A stretch of 64,000 bases of DNA from JABAAE01 sp905480545 (lineage in GTDB: Bacteria; Planctomycetota; Planctomycetia; Pirellulales; Pirellulaceae), in the NCBI GenBank assembly GCA_943788025.1, contig CALSOR010000008.1:124001-188000 (forward strand), in the 5' to 3' direction. This document shows positions 34,774 through 44,970 of this stretch, one piece after another. How positions within the stretch are numbered: the first letter of the stretch is position 1; each line of letters opens with the position of its first letter. The notes under the pieces are model-generated. The model did no database searches. It saw only the letters and a program-made list of their open reading frames with translations, and had not been told where the DNA came from. A program made the translations under genes and the position numbers.

Positions 34774-35116
34774 GTCGATTGAAAAATCTCGGGACAGCTG
34801 ACCAATCGTGCGACTTCGGCACTCATGCCCCTTTATTCACTCCATTTCCTTGCTTTCACTTCCTTGCTTTCATTTCCTCGCACTAATCAAGCTCTAAAAA
34901 GAAGAGAATCGAACCGGCAATCTTTCTTCTGGCTAACCACCGCTGTTTAGATCCCAAGTATTTCTTTCATTCTGGCTGGAGGCGACGATTAAAAAGAAGC
35001 AGCCTCGAGTCTAACCGGCCAGACATGTGACTTCGCATTCCGGACTCTCATCCAGCATCGGGTTCATCATTGCTTCACGCAGAGACATTTTTTTTCATCG
35101 TGTTCCAAAGCGATTT
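34774..35116. other. Intergenic region without a recognised gene
   Basis: About 340 bases with only short frames. It contains runs such as repeated 'ttgctttca' near 34848-34870 (a short direct repeat) but no recognised RNA or terminator. It lies downstream of the phosphoesterase fusion gene. Confidence 0.3.
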
Positions 35117-36973
35117 TCACTCACCGATCTTGATTTTCGTAATTACCGCTGCATGGTCAGATGGAAATTCGGGAAAGCTACGATCCTTTTGGGATGGGTG
35201 ATGCAAAACCACGTTTGAAGTCATAGGATTCGCCAATTTGCCTAGCGAATAAATATAGTCAATGCGGGCATACGGATCCTGATATTCCGGCCGCGGATGC
35301 TTTTCCGTTGGCACAAATCCTTTTCCAGATTCAAAAACGTATTCCTTGCCCACCGTCGTCCATGTATGGCCCAGGGTCTTGCTCGTAATATCAGGATTAG
35401 CGGTTCGATAGGTGTCAACAAACTTCAGTTTCTGCATCGCCCGTGAAACCTTGATCGAAAGCACACGCGAATGATTTAGCTTTCTCTGCCGCGTCACCTC
35501 GTTGTGGTCCAAATGAGAAACGCAATTGAAGTCACCTGCGACAATTAGAGGCACCGAGTCGGAGGATTTCACATCACGCTGAAACACATCGTGATGCAGA
35601 AGTTGTTTGAGGTGTTCAAATCGGTTATCGTCACCTCGTGCGAAGTCTTCATCGGACAGAGATTCGTCTTTGATCTTCACGATATGCCGTCCACCACTGG
35701 TCAGCCAAATGTCGTAGACACGAACCTTTTGACCTCCAGGCAATTCGACCGTCGCTGCAATAAACGAAAACGGATTTAGCCCCTTTAGCAGTTGGACGTC
35801 CGACAGCGGATAGCGACTAAAGATACAGAGGTTTGCTTCTGCGCTTGCCGTGTGATGGTGAAACCCCAGCGCGGCAGCAATATCAGCCGCTGACCCATAA
35901 GTCTCAATCATAGCCACAATATCGGCTCCGCTCTGTTCCACAATTTCGATCGTGCGTTGGCGTGCCGTCTTCTTGTCAACGTTATAGCGAGGATCTTGAT
36001 TTAACCTGCCCCAGATATTCCATGTCATCACATTCAACTCGGTACGAGAGATATGGTGGGGACGAATCTGCGGAGTCACAATTGATTGGGACGGTGCACC
36101 CTTTTTTTCAAAGTACCCAATCTGAGAAGGAGTTTTTCCTTTCCAAGCACTTACGACCGGAGCAACTTCGATTGTCGCCGATTCCGGATCCACACTGACG
36201 CTTGCAAAAAGAGGATCGGTATAATAAGCCATCCTCGTTTTCCCACCGACCCAATAATAAGACGCTGAATTGACATGCAAGTAGGAAACACCGTCTATTT
36301 GAACTAGCGAATCGACATGGGTATGTCCGTTTAAACAAAGCAGAATCTTTGTTTTAAACCGGGCGAGAAGTTTCTGAATATCTTCCGCATTGTCGACAGC
36401 ACCAACTCCTGCCAACGGCTGGTGGCTTAAGATCAGGATGGGCTTAAGCGAGCTTTCCAATTCTCGCTGAAGCCATTCCAACTGCTGTTTACCAACATAC
36501 GATGGATAGCCGCCAGCGTACGTGGGGGATCCTTCATCGTTTCCATCAAGCACCAATATCCGGACACCACCTACGTCCGTTCGGTAATAGCTGTTCTTAA
36601 TTCCCCATGCACGATAACAATCATTGCGAGTCAGTCCGTGATCGAATTCATGATTCCCAATGACATGAAGTGTACGATCGTGGGCGGAATTAAAAGTGTC
36701 AGCAAAAGCCTGGTGGTCTTTGTTTGGGTACGCAAAATCACCTAATTGTATGAGTGCGTCACAATTTTCTTTTTCCATAGCCGCGACAAATGCATCGAGA
36801 CGCGAGCTGGCATCGACCGCCAAGCCGCCGTGCAAATCGGCGATCACTCCCAACTTGATTTGCTTGCCCGACCGAAACGTATTTGCCAACGAGCTTGACG
36901 GAATCAGAAGGGAGGACGAGCTCATCGCAGCCATCGCCTTGACGGCTGTTCGACGGTTTGGCTTTTTCATCAT
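35117..36973 (-). CDS. Fusion of calcineurin-type metallophosphatase and endonuclease/exonuclease/phosphatase domains
   Basis: A 618-residue exported protein. The N-terminus is RR-type (NRRTAVKAMAAMSSSSLLIP). Residues about 38-290 hold a calcineurin-like phosphoesterase with all metal motifs: IADLHGG, LGDFAYP, VIGNHEFDHG, LSHQPL, and NGHTHVD. Residues about 310-618 form an endonuclease/exonuclease/phosphatase (EEP) domain: NVMTWNIWGRLN (Asn), AMIETYG (Glu), IVAGDFNCVSH (Asp/Asn) and FPSDHAAVI (Asp-His). Two phosphodiesterase or phosphomonoesterase activities in one polypeptide suggest nucleotide or nucleic acid breakdown in the periplasm. This combination is unusual. Confidence 0.9.
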   Translation of the reverse strand: MMKKPNRRTAVKAMAAMSSSSLLIPSSSLANTFRSGKQIKLGVIADLHGGLAVDASSRLDAFVAAMEKENCDALIQLGDFAYPNKDHQAFADTFNSAHDRTLHVIGNHEFDHGLTRNDCYRAWGIKNSYYRTDVGGVRILVLDGNDEGSPTYAGGYPSYVGKQQLEWLQRELESSLKPILILSHQPLAGVGAVDNAEDIQKLLARFKTKILLCLNGHTHVDSLVQIDGVSYLHVNSASYYWVGGKTRMAYYTDPLFASVSVDPESATIEVAPVVSAWKGKTPSQIGYFEKKGAPSQSIVTPQIRPHHISRTELNVMTWNIWGRLNQDPRYNVDKKTARQRTIEIVEQSGADIVAMIETYGSAADIAAALGFHHHTASAEANLCIFSRYPLSDVQLLKGLNPFSFIAATVELPGGQKVRVYDIWLTSGGRHIVKIKDESLSDEDFARGDDNRFEHLKQLLHHDVFQRDVKSSDSVPLIVAGDFNCVSHLDHNEVTRQRKLNHSRVLSIKVSRAMQKLKFVDTYRTANPDITSKTLGHTWTTVGKEYVFESGKGFVPTEKHPRPEYQDPYARIDYIYSLGKLANPMTSNVVLHHPSQKDRSFPEFPSDHAAVITKIKIGE

Positions 36974-37040
36974 AAGACGCTTTTGAATCGGTAAACGTTA
37001 AACGACCAAGTCTATCCGACAGGTGGGGCAATTTGAACAC

Positions 37041-37445
37041 TTAGCCCAAATAGTCGTCGTCCCGCGAAACGTTCGTCGTAACTTGGCGGGTGCCTTCGCG
37101 TAATTTATCGATTGCAAAAAATGGACAGATGGCAAGCACAAAACCGTGCCAAGCCATCCAGTTACTAAGCGGAAAGTCTTGAATTTCGTCGAAATTGACC
37201 AAAGCAAAATAAAGAAGTGGCCCGCCAATCCCAATTCCGTGTTGGTGGCAAATGAGGTTGTTTCCGGCGGTCACATCCGAGATGATCTGACCGCTGAGTT
37301 CTGAGCAAGAAGTTGACAGCCTTGCGGTCAGTAAACGCGCTGATTTTTTCATCTTCGACAAAGACCAACACGAGGTCACATCGGATAAAATCAAGGACAA
37401 CAAGATACTGGAACGGCGCAGGCACCTTCCAAGCCTAATTGGCAA
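37041..37445 (-). CDS. Possible short membrane protein, perhaps frameshifted
   Basis: The 134-codon frame has a plausible C-terminal half (GIGGPLLYFALVNFDEIQDF and WHGFVLAICPFFAIDKLREG) with two hydrophobic segments. Its N-terminal half (Arg/Ser-rich) looks out of frame. A neighbouring frame (37165-37425) reads FQYLVVLDFIRCDLVLVFVE, so the two may be pieces of one frameshifted gene. No family is recognised. Confidence 0.3.
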   Translation of the reverse strand: MPIRLGRCLRRSSILLSLILSDVTSCWSLSKMKKSARLLTARLSTSCSELSGQIISDVTAGNNLICHQHGIGIGGPLLYFALVNFDEIQDFPLSNWMAWHGFVLAICPFFAIDKLREGTRQVTTNVSRDDDYLG

Positions 37446-37476
37446 CTTTCAAACTACTCGAAACCTATATTTATGA

Positions 37477-37728
37477 ATGGACAAAAACATGGAGACTCTA
37501 TTGCCAATGCTGGGTTGGTGCACCTTGATCAACTTCGCAATGTTGAGCATCTCAACCATCACGTTAGTTTGTTGTGGCGACTGGATTATGAACATTCACA
37601 AGAAGCTATTTCGGATTAACGACTCGGATTTGCAGCGACAGTACTTTGGATATCTGGCCCATTACAAGATCCTGATTACCGTTTTCAATCTGGTTCCTTA
37701 CATCGCATTGCGCATCATCGGAACCTGA
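37477..37728 (+). CDS. DUF6868-type small membrane protein
   Basis: An 83-residue protein with two helices (WCTLINFAMLSISTITLVCC and ILITVFNLVPYIALRIIG) and the connecting block MNIHKKLFRINDSDLQRQYF. I recognise the pattern of a short two-TM family found in diverse marine bacteria (DUF6868). Function is unknown. The second ATG at 37489 is an equally likely start. It stands alone between the phosphoesterase fusion and the efflux region. Confidence 0.75.
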   Translation: MDKNMETLLPMLGWCTLINFAMLSISTITLVCCGDWIMNIHKKLFRINDSDLQRQYFGYLAHYKILITVFNLVPYIALRIIGT

Positions 37729-38241
37729 CGATTGGCTTGTGAAATCCGTCTTAAACTCCTGTTAAATCGGACTGCGCGAGTCTAACGTTCTGCGACTTTT
37801 TTTCTTGCTGCTGATCGTGGTAGCGATTCCGATTTATATCCAGCGTTTTAGTAATACGAGGTATCGCCTTCAACACTGACAATCTTTTTCGGAAGGCTTG
37901 GAGAGCGTCTGAGCGTTTCTGATTTTGCCTTCTTAACGGGCGAATGCACAGGCATACCTTCAAGGAACAATTGAAGGCGAACTCTTTGTAAAACGGAAAA
38001 AGAGGGCATTGTAGATTTCAAACATTGTTCACTGTCCTTTGATCCGAGACGCTGGATGTAGAACGGCTTTTCGCCTCGCCAATGAGAGGCTTGCGACGGG
38101 GTTGTTAAAAAAGTCGACTTTTTCTGTTGAAACTACTGAATAACGAGCCGTCATCCCATTGAAAAATTTCGGCTCCAAGCCGGTTAAACGAAACGCGTGA
38201 CTGCCATTCTCAACTAATGAGGACTGTATTAACGTTCGATT
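37729..38241. other. Intergenic region downstream of the efflux operon
   Basis: About 510 bases with only short frames. A plus-strand stretch at about 37782-37870 reads LRLFFLLLIVVAIPIYIQRF in one frame, which looks like a membrane segment, but it lacks an ATG. It may be a fragment of another gene. Confidence 0.3.
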
Positions 38242-38457
38242 TCAAGAATGAATCCATGTCTTCAGCCATCGCTGTTCCGCCGGCGCAAGTTGAGTTGGTG
38301 GGCGAACGCCCGTCATCGCTATTCCAAGAAGAAACTGAACATCGCAGAGGTGGCGCATGCAGATGAAGTTCAGTTCGTCCATTTTGCTGAGAAGGCTGAT
38401 AGCTCTTGAATCTCCAACCCACAAAATGCAGTTTTCGGAACATGAATTGCGATCCAT
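38242..38457 (-). CDS. Hypothetical protein directly downstream of the RND gene
   Basis: A 71-codon frame starting with the ATG right after the RND stop codon (TGAATG). The sequence MDRNSCSENCILWVGDSRAI then LLGIAMTGVRPPTQLAPAEQ looks protein-like. Another frame starting a few bases earlier (MLEWIAIHVPKTAFCGLEIQ) also fits, so this gene may be frameshifted like its operon neighbours. Family unknown. Confidence 0.35.
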   Translation of the reverse strand: MDRNSCSENCILWVGDSRAISLLSKMDELNFICMRHLCDVQFLLGIAMTGVRPPTQLAPAEQRWLKTWIHS

Positions 38458-41400
38458 TCAAGCATCGCCTGCCACTTCCCTCTTGCTTCCCATCAACAAG
38501 ATGTAAAGGGACGGGACGTAGTAGAGCGCCAAAATCGTCGCTCCCATTACACCACCGGCGATCGTGATCGCAAGTGGCGGCCAAAATCCTCCGCCACCCA
38601 AAATCAGCGGCGCGAAACCAGCCATAGTGGTTAATGACGTTGACACGATATGACGCGAAGCATGCATGACAACATGCCTGATTGCCTCGGGATCACCAGT
38701 TCGAGCGAGGTCGTCTTCCTTGATCGCCGCGAGCACAACAATCGAATCATTAATCGCCACACCAATCAGTCCCATTGTTCCAACGATCGCCATAAAACCA
38801 AATGGAAAACCGAATAACCACAACGCCCCCATTCCCAAGCCGACGGATAACATCGCGACCGACGCAATAATACCTGCCACGCGAAACGAACCAAACGATA
38901 AAACCAAGGTCGCCATCATTAGCACGCCTAAAATCCCGACAAACGAAAACAGACTGCCAACCGCTTCGTCTCGCTTTGCAGCTTCACCGCCAAACTTGAT
39001 TTGGTAACCAAACGGAAGGCTGTTTTCAATGCCGCTCTCAGTCAGTCGCTTTCGCAGCGGAATCAATATCTCATTTGGTAAAACGCCAGCCGGAATGAAC
39101 GTTTGAATTTCGTTCATACGTCGCCCCGACAAATGAACAATCGTGGCATACTCGTTGACTAACTTCTCTTCACCTAAACTCGAAACAGGAATCCCCGGGA
39201 GTAACTGCCTCGACGATCCTCCTGTCTCGCCATCAGGTTTTGCAAGAATTTCCACGCCGCGTATAGACGAGAGTTGACTTCGGTCCTGATTTCCAAGGCG
39301 CACCCTGACAGGTAACTCTTCGGTTTCTTCGCGAATGCTACCGCCTGTCGCACCTTCGAGCATCTGCGCCAACTGGTTTGCGATTTCGCCGTTACTTAAT
39401 CCGACCAATCGAGCTTTTTCTTCATCGATTTGAAAATCAAGCTTTGGAAGGGTTTCGCTTAAATCGCAACGAGTGTGAATCACACCGGGAGTACTCGTCA
39501 CGACTTTGCGAATGTCATTTCCAATCATCCGAAGCTGATCGAGATTCGGGCCAAACAATCTGACTTCAACCGGTGCATCGAAGGGCGGCCCCTGTTCTAA
39601 CTGGCGAACCAAGACACGATCTCCGGTAAATTTTTGATTGGCGATATCCTGAAGCTCATGAATCAAACTGGGAACGTCTTTCGGCGAGTCAAGCGTCACA
39701 ACAGCTTGCGCGTAATTGGAAAAGTTTTTTCGCCGAGGGATCACGTTGTAATAAAACGTCGGAGCACTCTCACCCAAGAACCAATCGACGGCCTTTACGC
39801 GCGGATGCTTAATAAATTCTTCACGAATCGCCATCGCCGAATCTAGCGTGTGCGAAATTGAAGCTTGATTCGGCAGATCCAACTCAATTTGTATTTGGTC
39901 ACGCTCTGAAGAGGGGAAGAACTGCTCCGGAAGTTTTGAGGCCTGCATGAACCCGAGAACAGGTAGTGTTACACCAATCAAAATCCCAATCGCCGGACGT
40001 GAGAAGACGTTTCGAAGCGAATTTTCGTAGCGTTGACTTAGCTTTTTCGGACTCGCCCCGGCGACCCACCAGCCATGCAATTCTTTGTTGCTTCGTCCTC
40101 CCACAAAGGGGCTGAAAATCCCAGTCATCGCTGCGATTACGGTCATCGAAAGAATCAGGGAACCGAATATGGCTAGAATCACACTAACAGCGATGGAACC
40201 GACAAATTCCCCCGCAGGCCCCGGCATCAAAGCGATTGGAGCGAACGCAAACGCAGTGGTCAGAGTTGAACCAAACAGCGGAATCGCCAACTTCTTTACG
40301 CACTCGGTTATCGCGGTTGACGCGTCATCACCTTCCTTCATCCGGGCCGAGACTTCGTCGACAATCACAATGGCGTTATCAATCAGCAAGCCTAATGCAA
40401 TGATCAACCCTGTAACGGACATTTGATGAATCGGAATGCCCAGAAAATTCAAACCAGTCAACACAGTTAGCGCCGTAAATGGCAGCGAGGATGCAACAAT
40501 CAATGCATTACGCCAACCCATCATAAAGAAGATCACGACAATTACGGCCAATCCACCAAACAACAAATTGATGCCAAGGTTAATCAGCCGATTTTGCACA
40601 TAACTGTTTTGCTCGAAAATGGTCTTGATTTCGATTCCATCCGTTAGCGTCTTTTCAAACTTTGCCAAATGACTCTCGACACGATCGGCCCAATAGTCGA
40701 TCCGGTAATTGTCACGAACCAGCATCCCAAGCACGACGGAGTCCTTTCCATCAACAATCGCAATACTTTGCACCGGATCACGAAACCGCTTTTCAATTTT
40801 TGCCACATCGCCTAACTGAATAAACGCCCCATCCTCAGAAAGCCGAATGGGGACATTGGCAACATCTCGAACGGACTCTAGCTCTCCCGTGACACCAATT
40901 AACAAATCACTTTTTGTTCCTCGGAGCAAACCGGCGTTCGATTTTGAGTCACTTTCAAAAATCGTTTTGCGAGGACCTCTGCCGCAGTTAAACCGAGTGA
41001 CGCGAGCTTGGCGGCATCTAACTCAACGGTAATTTCTTCTTTTGGATCACCGAACAGATCCACCTTTTCGGTCCCCGTGATTGCCATTATTTGGTCTTTT
41101 AATTCTTCAGCAGTGCGGCGAAGAATAGAATAATTTGTTTCAGAATCATGAGTCCATTTCAACGCAACAATCATTGCGTTGGCCTTAAAATCAAGCTCAT
41201 CGAACTGTGGCTTCAATGCTCCGTCAGGTAATTCCGCCTCTATGTCAGCGACTTTATCTCGCAACCGCGACCAGACTTTTTCAGGATCACTGACTTCATC
41301 GCGTAGTTCAACTGCGACAAATGAAACACCAGCGCGGCTTACTGAACGACACTCCTTGACCTCTTCAATTTCGCTGATTTGATCTTCAATGACCTCGGTA

Positions 41401-41586
41401 ACCTGAGTCTCGACCTCTTCAGCGCTACGCCCGGGGAAAGGCGTCAGGATATTTTTGCGCACGCGGCACCAAGGCGGGATCTTCAGCTCGCGGTAGGACC
41501 GCATACGACGAAACACCACCGACGACAACCAATAGGATGAGCAGGACGAGCAGGCGACGGTTTTGATAAAAAAGATCGTATCGCAT
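38458..41586 (-). pseudogene. RND efflux transporter (AcrB/MMPL-type), two frameshifts
   Basis: Inner-membrane proton-driven exporter that would work with the membrane fusion protein upstream. The start at 41586 gives MRYDLFYQNRRLLVLLILLV and a first TM helix ending VLPRAEDPALVPR. A slip near 41452-41461 leads into ILTPFPGRSAEEVETQVTEV. A second slip in a short A run (T4 at 40965-40968, + strand) leads into LLRGTKSDLLIGVTGELESV. The TM4 block GLIIALGLLIDNAIVIVDEV with its paired Asp is intact. Correcting both slips gives 1,042 residues, the family's normal length. As sequenced it cannot be made whole. Confidence 0.85.
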
Positions 41587-41689
41587 TTTTTCCAAAGATT
41601 TTCTTGATCAACTTATTCTGAGATGATCAACGTAAGGCTTCGATTAATCGTCCGTGTCAGTTATGCACTATCTGGAATAAGCCATGCCA

Positions 41690-42998
41690 TTATTCGACAA
41701 CCTCGACAGCTTGCCCCTGTGAAATCCGATGGGCTCCCTCGCAAACGATCTTGTCTCCATTTTTTATGGTTCCACTAATTAGTGAGCGCTCACCTTCGGT
41801 GAAAAGGACTTTTACACTTTGCGATTTAACGACTGGCACTTTTCCCGACTCATTCATGACAAACACTGACCAAGTTCCCTTTGCCGCTGGCAAAAGCGAT
41901 TCGGTCGGAACCCAAACGCCTTTCCTCTCCCTCTCCTCGTTAATCACGATTCGAATAATTTGGCCCGGTTTGAGCGGCGATACATCCAATTCGAAAATGA
42001 CCGGAACGGTACGCGTCGCACTGTCGATCTCAGGGAGAATTCGAGCCAACGTGGCCCAATAGGTCTTGTCGTTCCATTGAAATTTGAATCGTTGCCCGCG
42101 AGAAAGCGACGGCAAAAGGGCAGGGGGCAACCCCGATCGCCGCCTCAAGTCTTGAAGTTTCGGTAAGGCCTAACGATGGGCACACCAGGGGTCGTGAAAA
42201 CCCCTTCATCCACAAATCGCGCGGCAATCTGCCCAGTGTATGCAGCATGCAATGAGCTCTTTTTGATGTCGTGGTTGACTTGAGCGCGCTGTGCATTCAA
42301 TTGCTCCACCAATGCTTGTTGAGCTCGTATCTTTTCTTCGCGAGTTACCGTTGGTCAGTTCCGCCAGTTTTGCTTCCGCCGATTTTAACCGAGCATCTTT
42401 CGCTTTGACTTCGAATTCGGCTCGATCGAGCTCATCCATCGAAATCGCTTCGGCTTGCCTTAAACCGTCTCGCCGCCGGCTATTGTTTTTTGCAAGTTGC
42501 AAATCTGCTTTGAGCGCGGGCGACATCTGCCTGAGCGGCATCAATTACCTCCGGGCGCGGCCCTTGTTTCAATTCATCAAGGACAGCCTGAGCGCTCTTG
42601 ATTTCCGCGTTAATTCGAGATTTAGAATTGGACAAATCGACCGAATCCAGTCTCGCAATCACCTCCCCTTTAGAAACTGACTCGCCGTCATCAAAATTGA
42701 TTTCGATGACCTGTGCAGAGCGTTCGAAAGCAAGGTCACTACTCCTCTTTGCACGAACGACCCCCGAAAATTCTCGTTCATAAACCACCGAATCAACGAA
42801 GTCCGCGACGATAACCTTTACCGGCATAACCTCCTGCTTCACAACCAACTCTGCATCAACAGCGCCCTCCAGTGGCAACAACAACCACAATCCCAATGGC
42901 AGTAGCCAGCAATATCAACGCAACACCAACCAAAAAACGCGAGCTTTTACGATGTGACTAAACGTCAATTTATTAACAGAAAACGGGACGTCGCTCAT
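41690..42998 (-). pseudogene. RND membrane fusion protein (HlyD/AcrA-type), many frameshifts
   Basis: Periplasmic adaptor of the efflux pump. From an ATG at 42998 (overlapping the TetR stop as ATGA) the N-terminus and single TM helix (about FLVGVALILLATAIGIVVVV) are split by slips. The lipoyl-hairpin region follows as SVVYEREFSGVVRAKRSSDL and LAFERSAQVIEINFDDGESV, then the coiled-coil arm as LKADLQLAKNNSRRRDGLRQ. The beta-barrel end is WNDKTYWATLARILPEIDSA and SLISGTIKNGDKIVCEGAHR. At least six frame changes are needed to join them over about 1.3 kb, so this is a decayed gene. Confidence 0.85.
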
Positions 42999-43718
42999 GA
43001 TAAATCCAAAACCTCTCGATCGATTCGATCCTCGATCGAATCGTAATCAAACTCTGTTGACAACGGCGTCCAATGAAAACTGTCCAATATTTTCTGGATG
43101 TGAAAACGCAACGCCAAAGCAGGATTCTTGACACCCTAAATCGGTGAGCGATTCACTCGATGCCATAATTCGTTTGCGCGCCCAAGGAAATCGACCACAA
43201 TCCGAAAACCAAATCCTCTGGTGAGGTGCCCTCCGGCAAAACAAGATCCTCGGTCGCAATCGCATCACGCACAACGCCGGCCACGACCGCCATGCATTTC
43301 ATTTCACACGATTTGACCAGCATCCGCCTTTTCGCCGACGTTTTTCTCCCAAATTGAGTCAATTCTTAACATCTGCTCAAAGCGAAAGTGATCCGGAAAT
43401 TTTTGAAAAAAATAACTGTTCGCGTGCCCGACTGCGAGAATCCGCTGACGAGATCCGCCTCTTAAACTGTGCGGCATCCTGAAATAACACAGCTCGTTTT
43501 TCCATGGTTTGAACTGCAAGCGCGATAATGATCTCTTCCTTACAACCAAAGTGGTTGTAAACCGTGCCCTTGGAAGATTTGATCTCTTCGGCAATGCGAT
43601 CCATGTTCAAACCGTGATAACCTTCTGAAACAACATGCTCCCTCGCAATCTCGAGAATTTTCAATTCCCGGTTCTGGATCTGAAGTTGTTTCGGCGTCGG
43701 AGTGCTCATGATTCCCAT
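42995..43718 (-). pseudogene. TetR-family regulator of the efflux operon, frameshifted
   Basis: The N-terminal helix-turn-helix is intact: LKILEIAREHVVSEGYHG then MDRIAEEIKSSKGTVYNHFG. The ligand-binding C-terminus is spread over several frames: GGSRQRILAVGHANSYFFQK, SAKRRMLVKSCEMKCMAVVA, DLVFGLWSISLGAQTNYGIE and FDYDSIEDRIDREVLDLS. At least four slips are needed to join them. The last frame's stop overlaps the fusion-protein ATG, so TetR-MFP-RND was one coupled operon. The DNA-binding domain could still be made, truncated. Start at 43718 or 43709. Confidence 0.8.
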
Positions 43719-43959
43719 TTTTGACAGTTCGTCAAAAAATTCAAGTGAGAGAATATAAAAACGTGAAAACATGGCTTAAAATTTCTGAATACAGTGCATC
43801 GGGGCCCGTACTTCTACGTTTTTCATTGACTACTCGTCAACAAAAAGAGAAATCCGACAGGTCTGGACCATGGCAAGATTTCCGAGGTTCCTTTGAATCC
43901 CATGAGACACTTTCGAAATCCAACGCAAATCTGTCGGCGACTAACAGTCCTAAACTTCG

Positions 43960-44829
43960 CCTTTTTACTGCGCCCGCTGGGGTTTAGCTCAGGCCGTTGC
44001 TATCGACCTTCCGAAACGTCCGAACGTTTTATTTATTGCGATCGATAACCAAAACGATTGGAGGGCGCATTTGGCGGTCACCCCGGCAAAGACTACGCAC
44101 ATCGATTCGATTGCCAATACTGGATCGACTTTCCTAAATGCAGATTGCAAATCATCGCTTTGTAATTCTTCAAGAACCAGCATGATCACTGGGCTTCGTC
44201 CATCATGGACTGGCATCTACGGACTTACCCCATGGTTTGGAAACCTTGATGAATTCGAAAGCTTTGTATAACGGTCAGACCATGGATGGCACACTGGCGA
44301 AAAGTAAATCAACGGCAATAATTGGTTATGAGATCGCTCGACCCGAGTCCCACTGATTCTCGCTGATCCAGGGATCGTCAAAAAACGCCAGATGTAAAAA
44401 ACCCGCGGAACTGTTGGATATGCACGCGACCTTGCTCGAATGGTGTGGTCTACCGAGGACCACGAAAAGCTCGAAGGAATTTCGCTGATGTTCTAATTGC
44501 AAGACTGTTCTGCGAAACGAAATCGACCAGCGATCACACCCCATCATCACGACAACTATTGCGTCCATTCAGAAAACTGGCGATACATTCGCTATACCGA
44601 CGGTAGTGAAGATCTGCACGATATGAAAAACGATCCCAAGGAATGGACCAACCTAACAACTGACGCGAAATACGCCGCTCTGAAGAAATCTATGGCCAAG
44701 TGGATTCCAGTTTTCAAACGATCACCGGCCCCAGGTAGCAAACATCGGATCCTGACACACAACCAAACGAATACGACCAGGGAAGGAAACAAGACAAACG
44801 ATTCTGACTCGATACCCGAGATTGACTAA
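43960..44829 (+). pseudogene. Sulfatase remnant with frameshifts and an internal deletion
   Basis: The N-terminal part reads PKRPNVLFIAIDNQNDW, then AKTTHID and IANTGSTFLNADCKSSLCNS, covering the metal-binding and nucleophile region. The usual active-site C-x-P-S-R appears as CNSSR (Pro lost). About 500 codons of the middle are missing, then the C-terminal end returns at 44497-44829 (RPAITPHHHDNYCVHSENWR and DGSEDLHDMKNDPKEWTNLT). Planctomycetes carry many sulfatases for sulfated algal polysaccharides, so this was probably one. It cannot be functional. Confidence 0.85.
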
Positions 44830-44970
44830 CCGTTTCGACAAGCTTCCGCGCAAGTGTCGCTCGAATTACCGGGTCCAAACCGAACCAGAAAAACACAACG
44901 CAATTAGGCTTGAAACCGGAGTAACTGGCCATCACTTCAATCGGTCGGGAACCCCGGATCGTGAACAGAG

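Noticed and set aside
37751..37963. A 70-codon minus-strand frame
   Set aside because: Very basic composition with no hydrophobic core or family pattern; the region is treated as intergenic.
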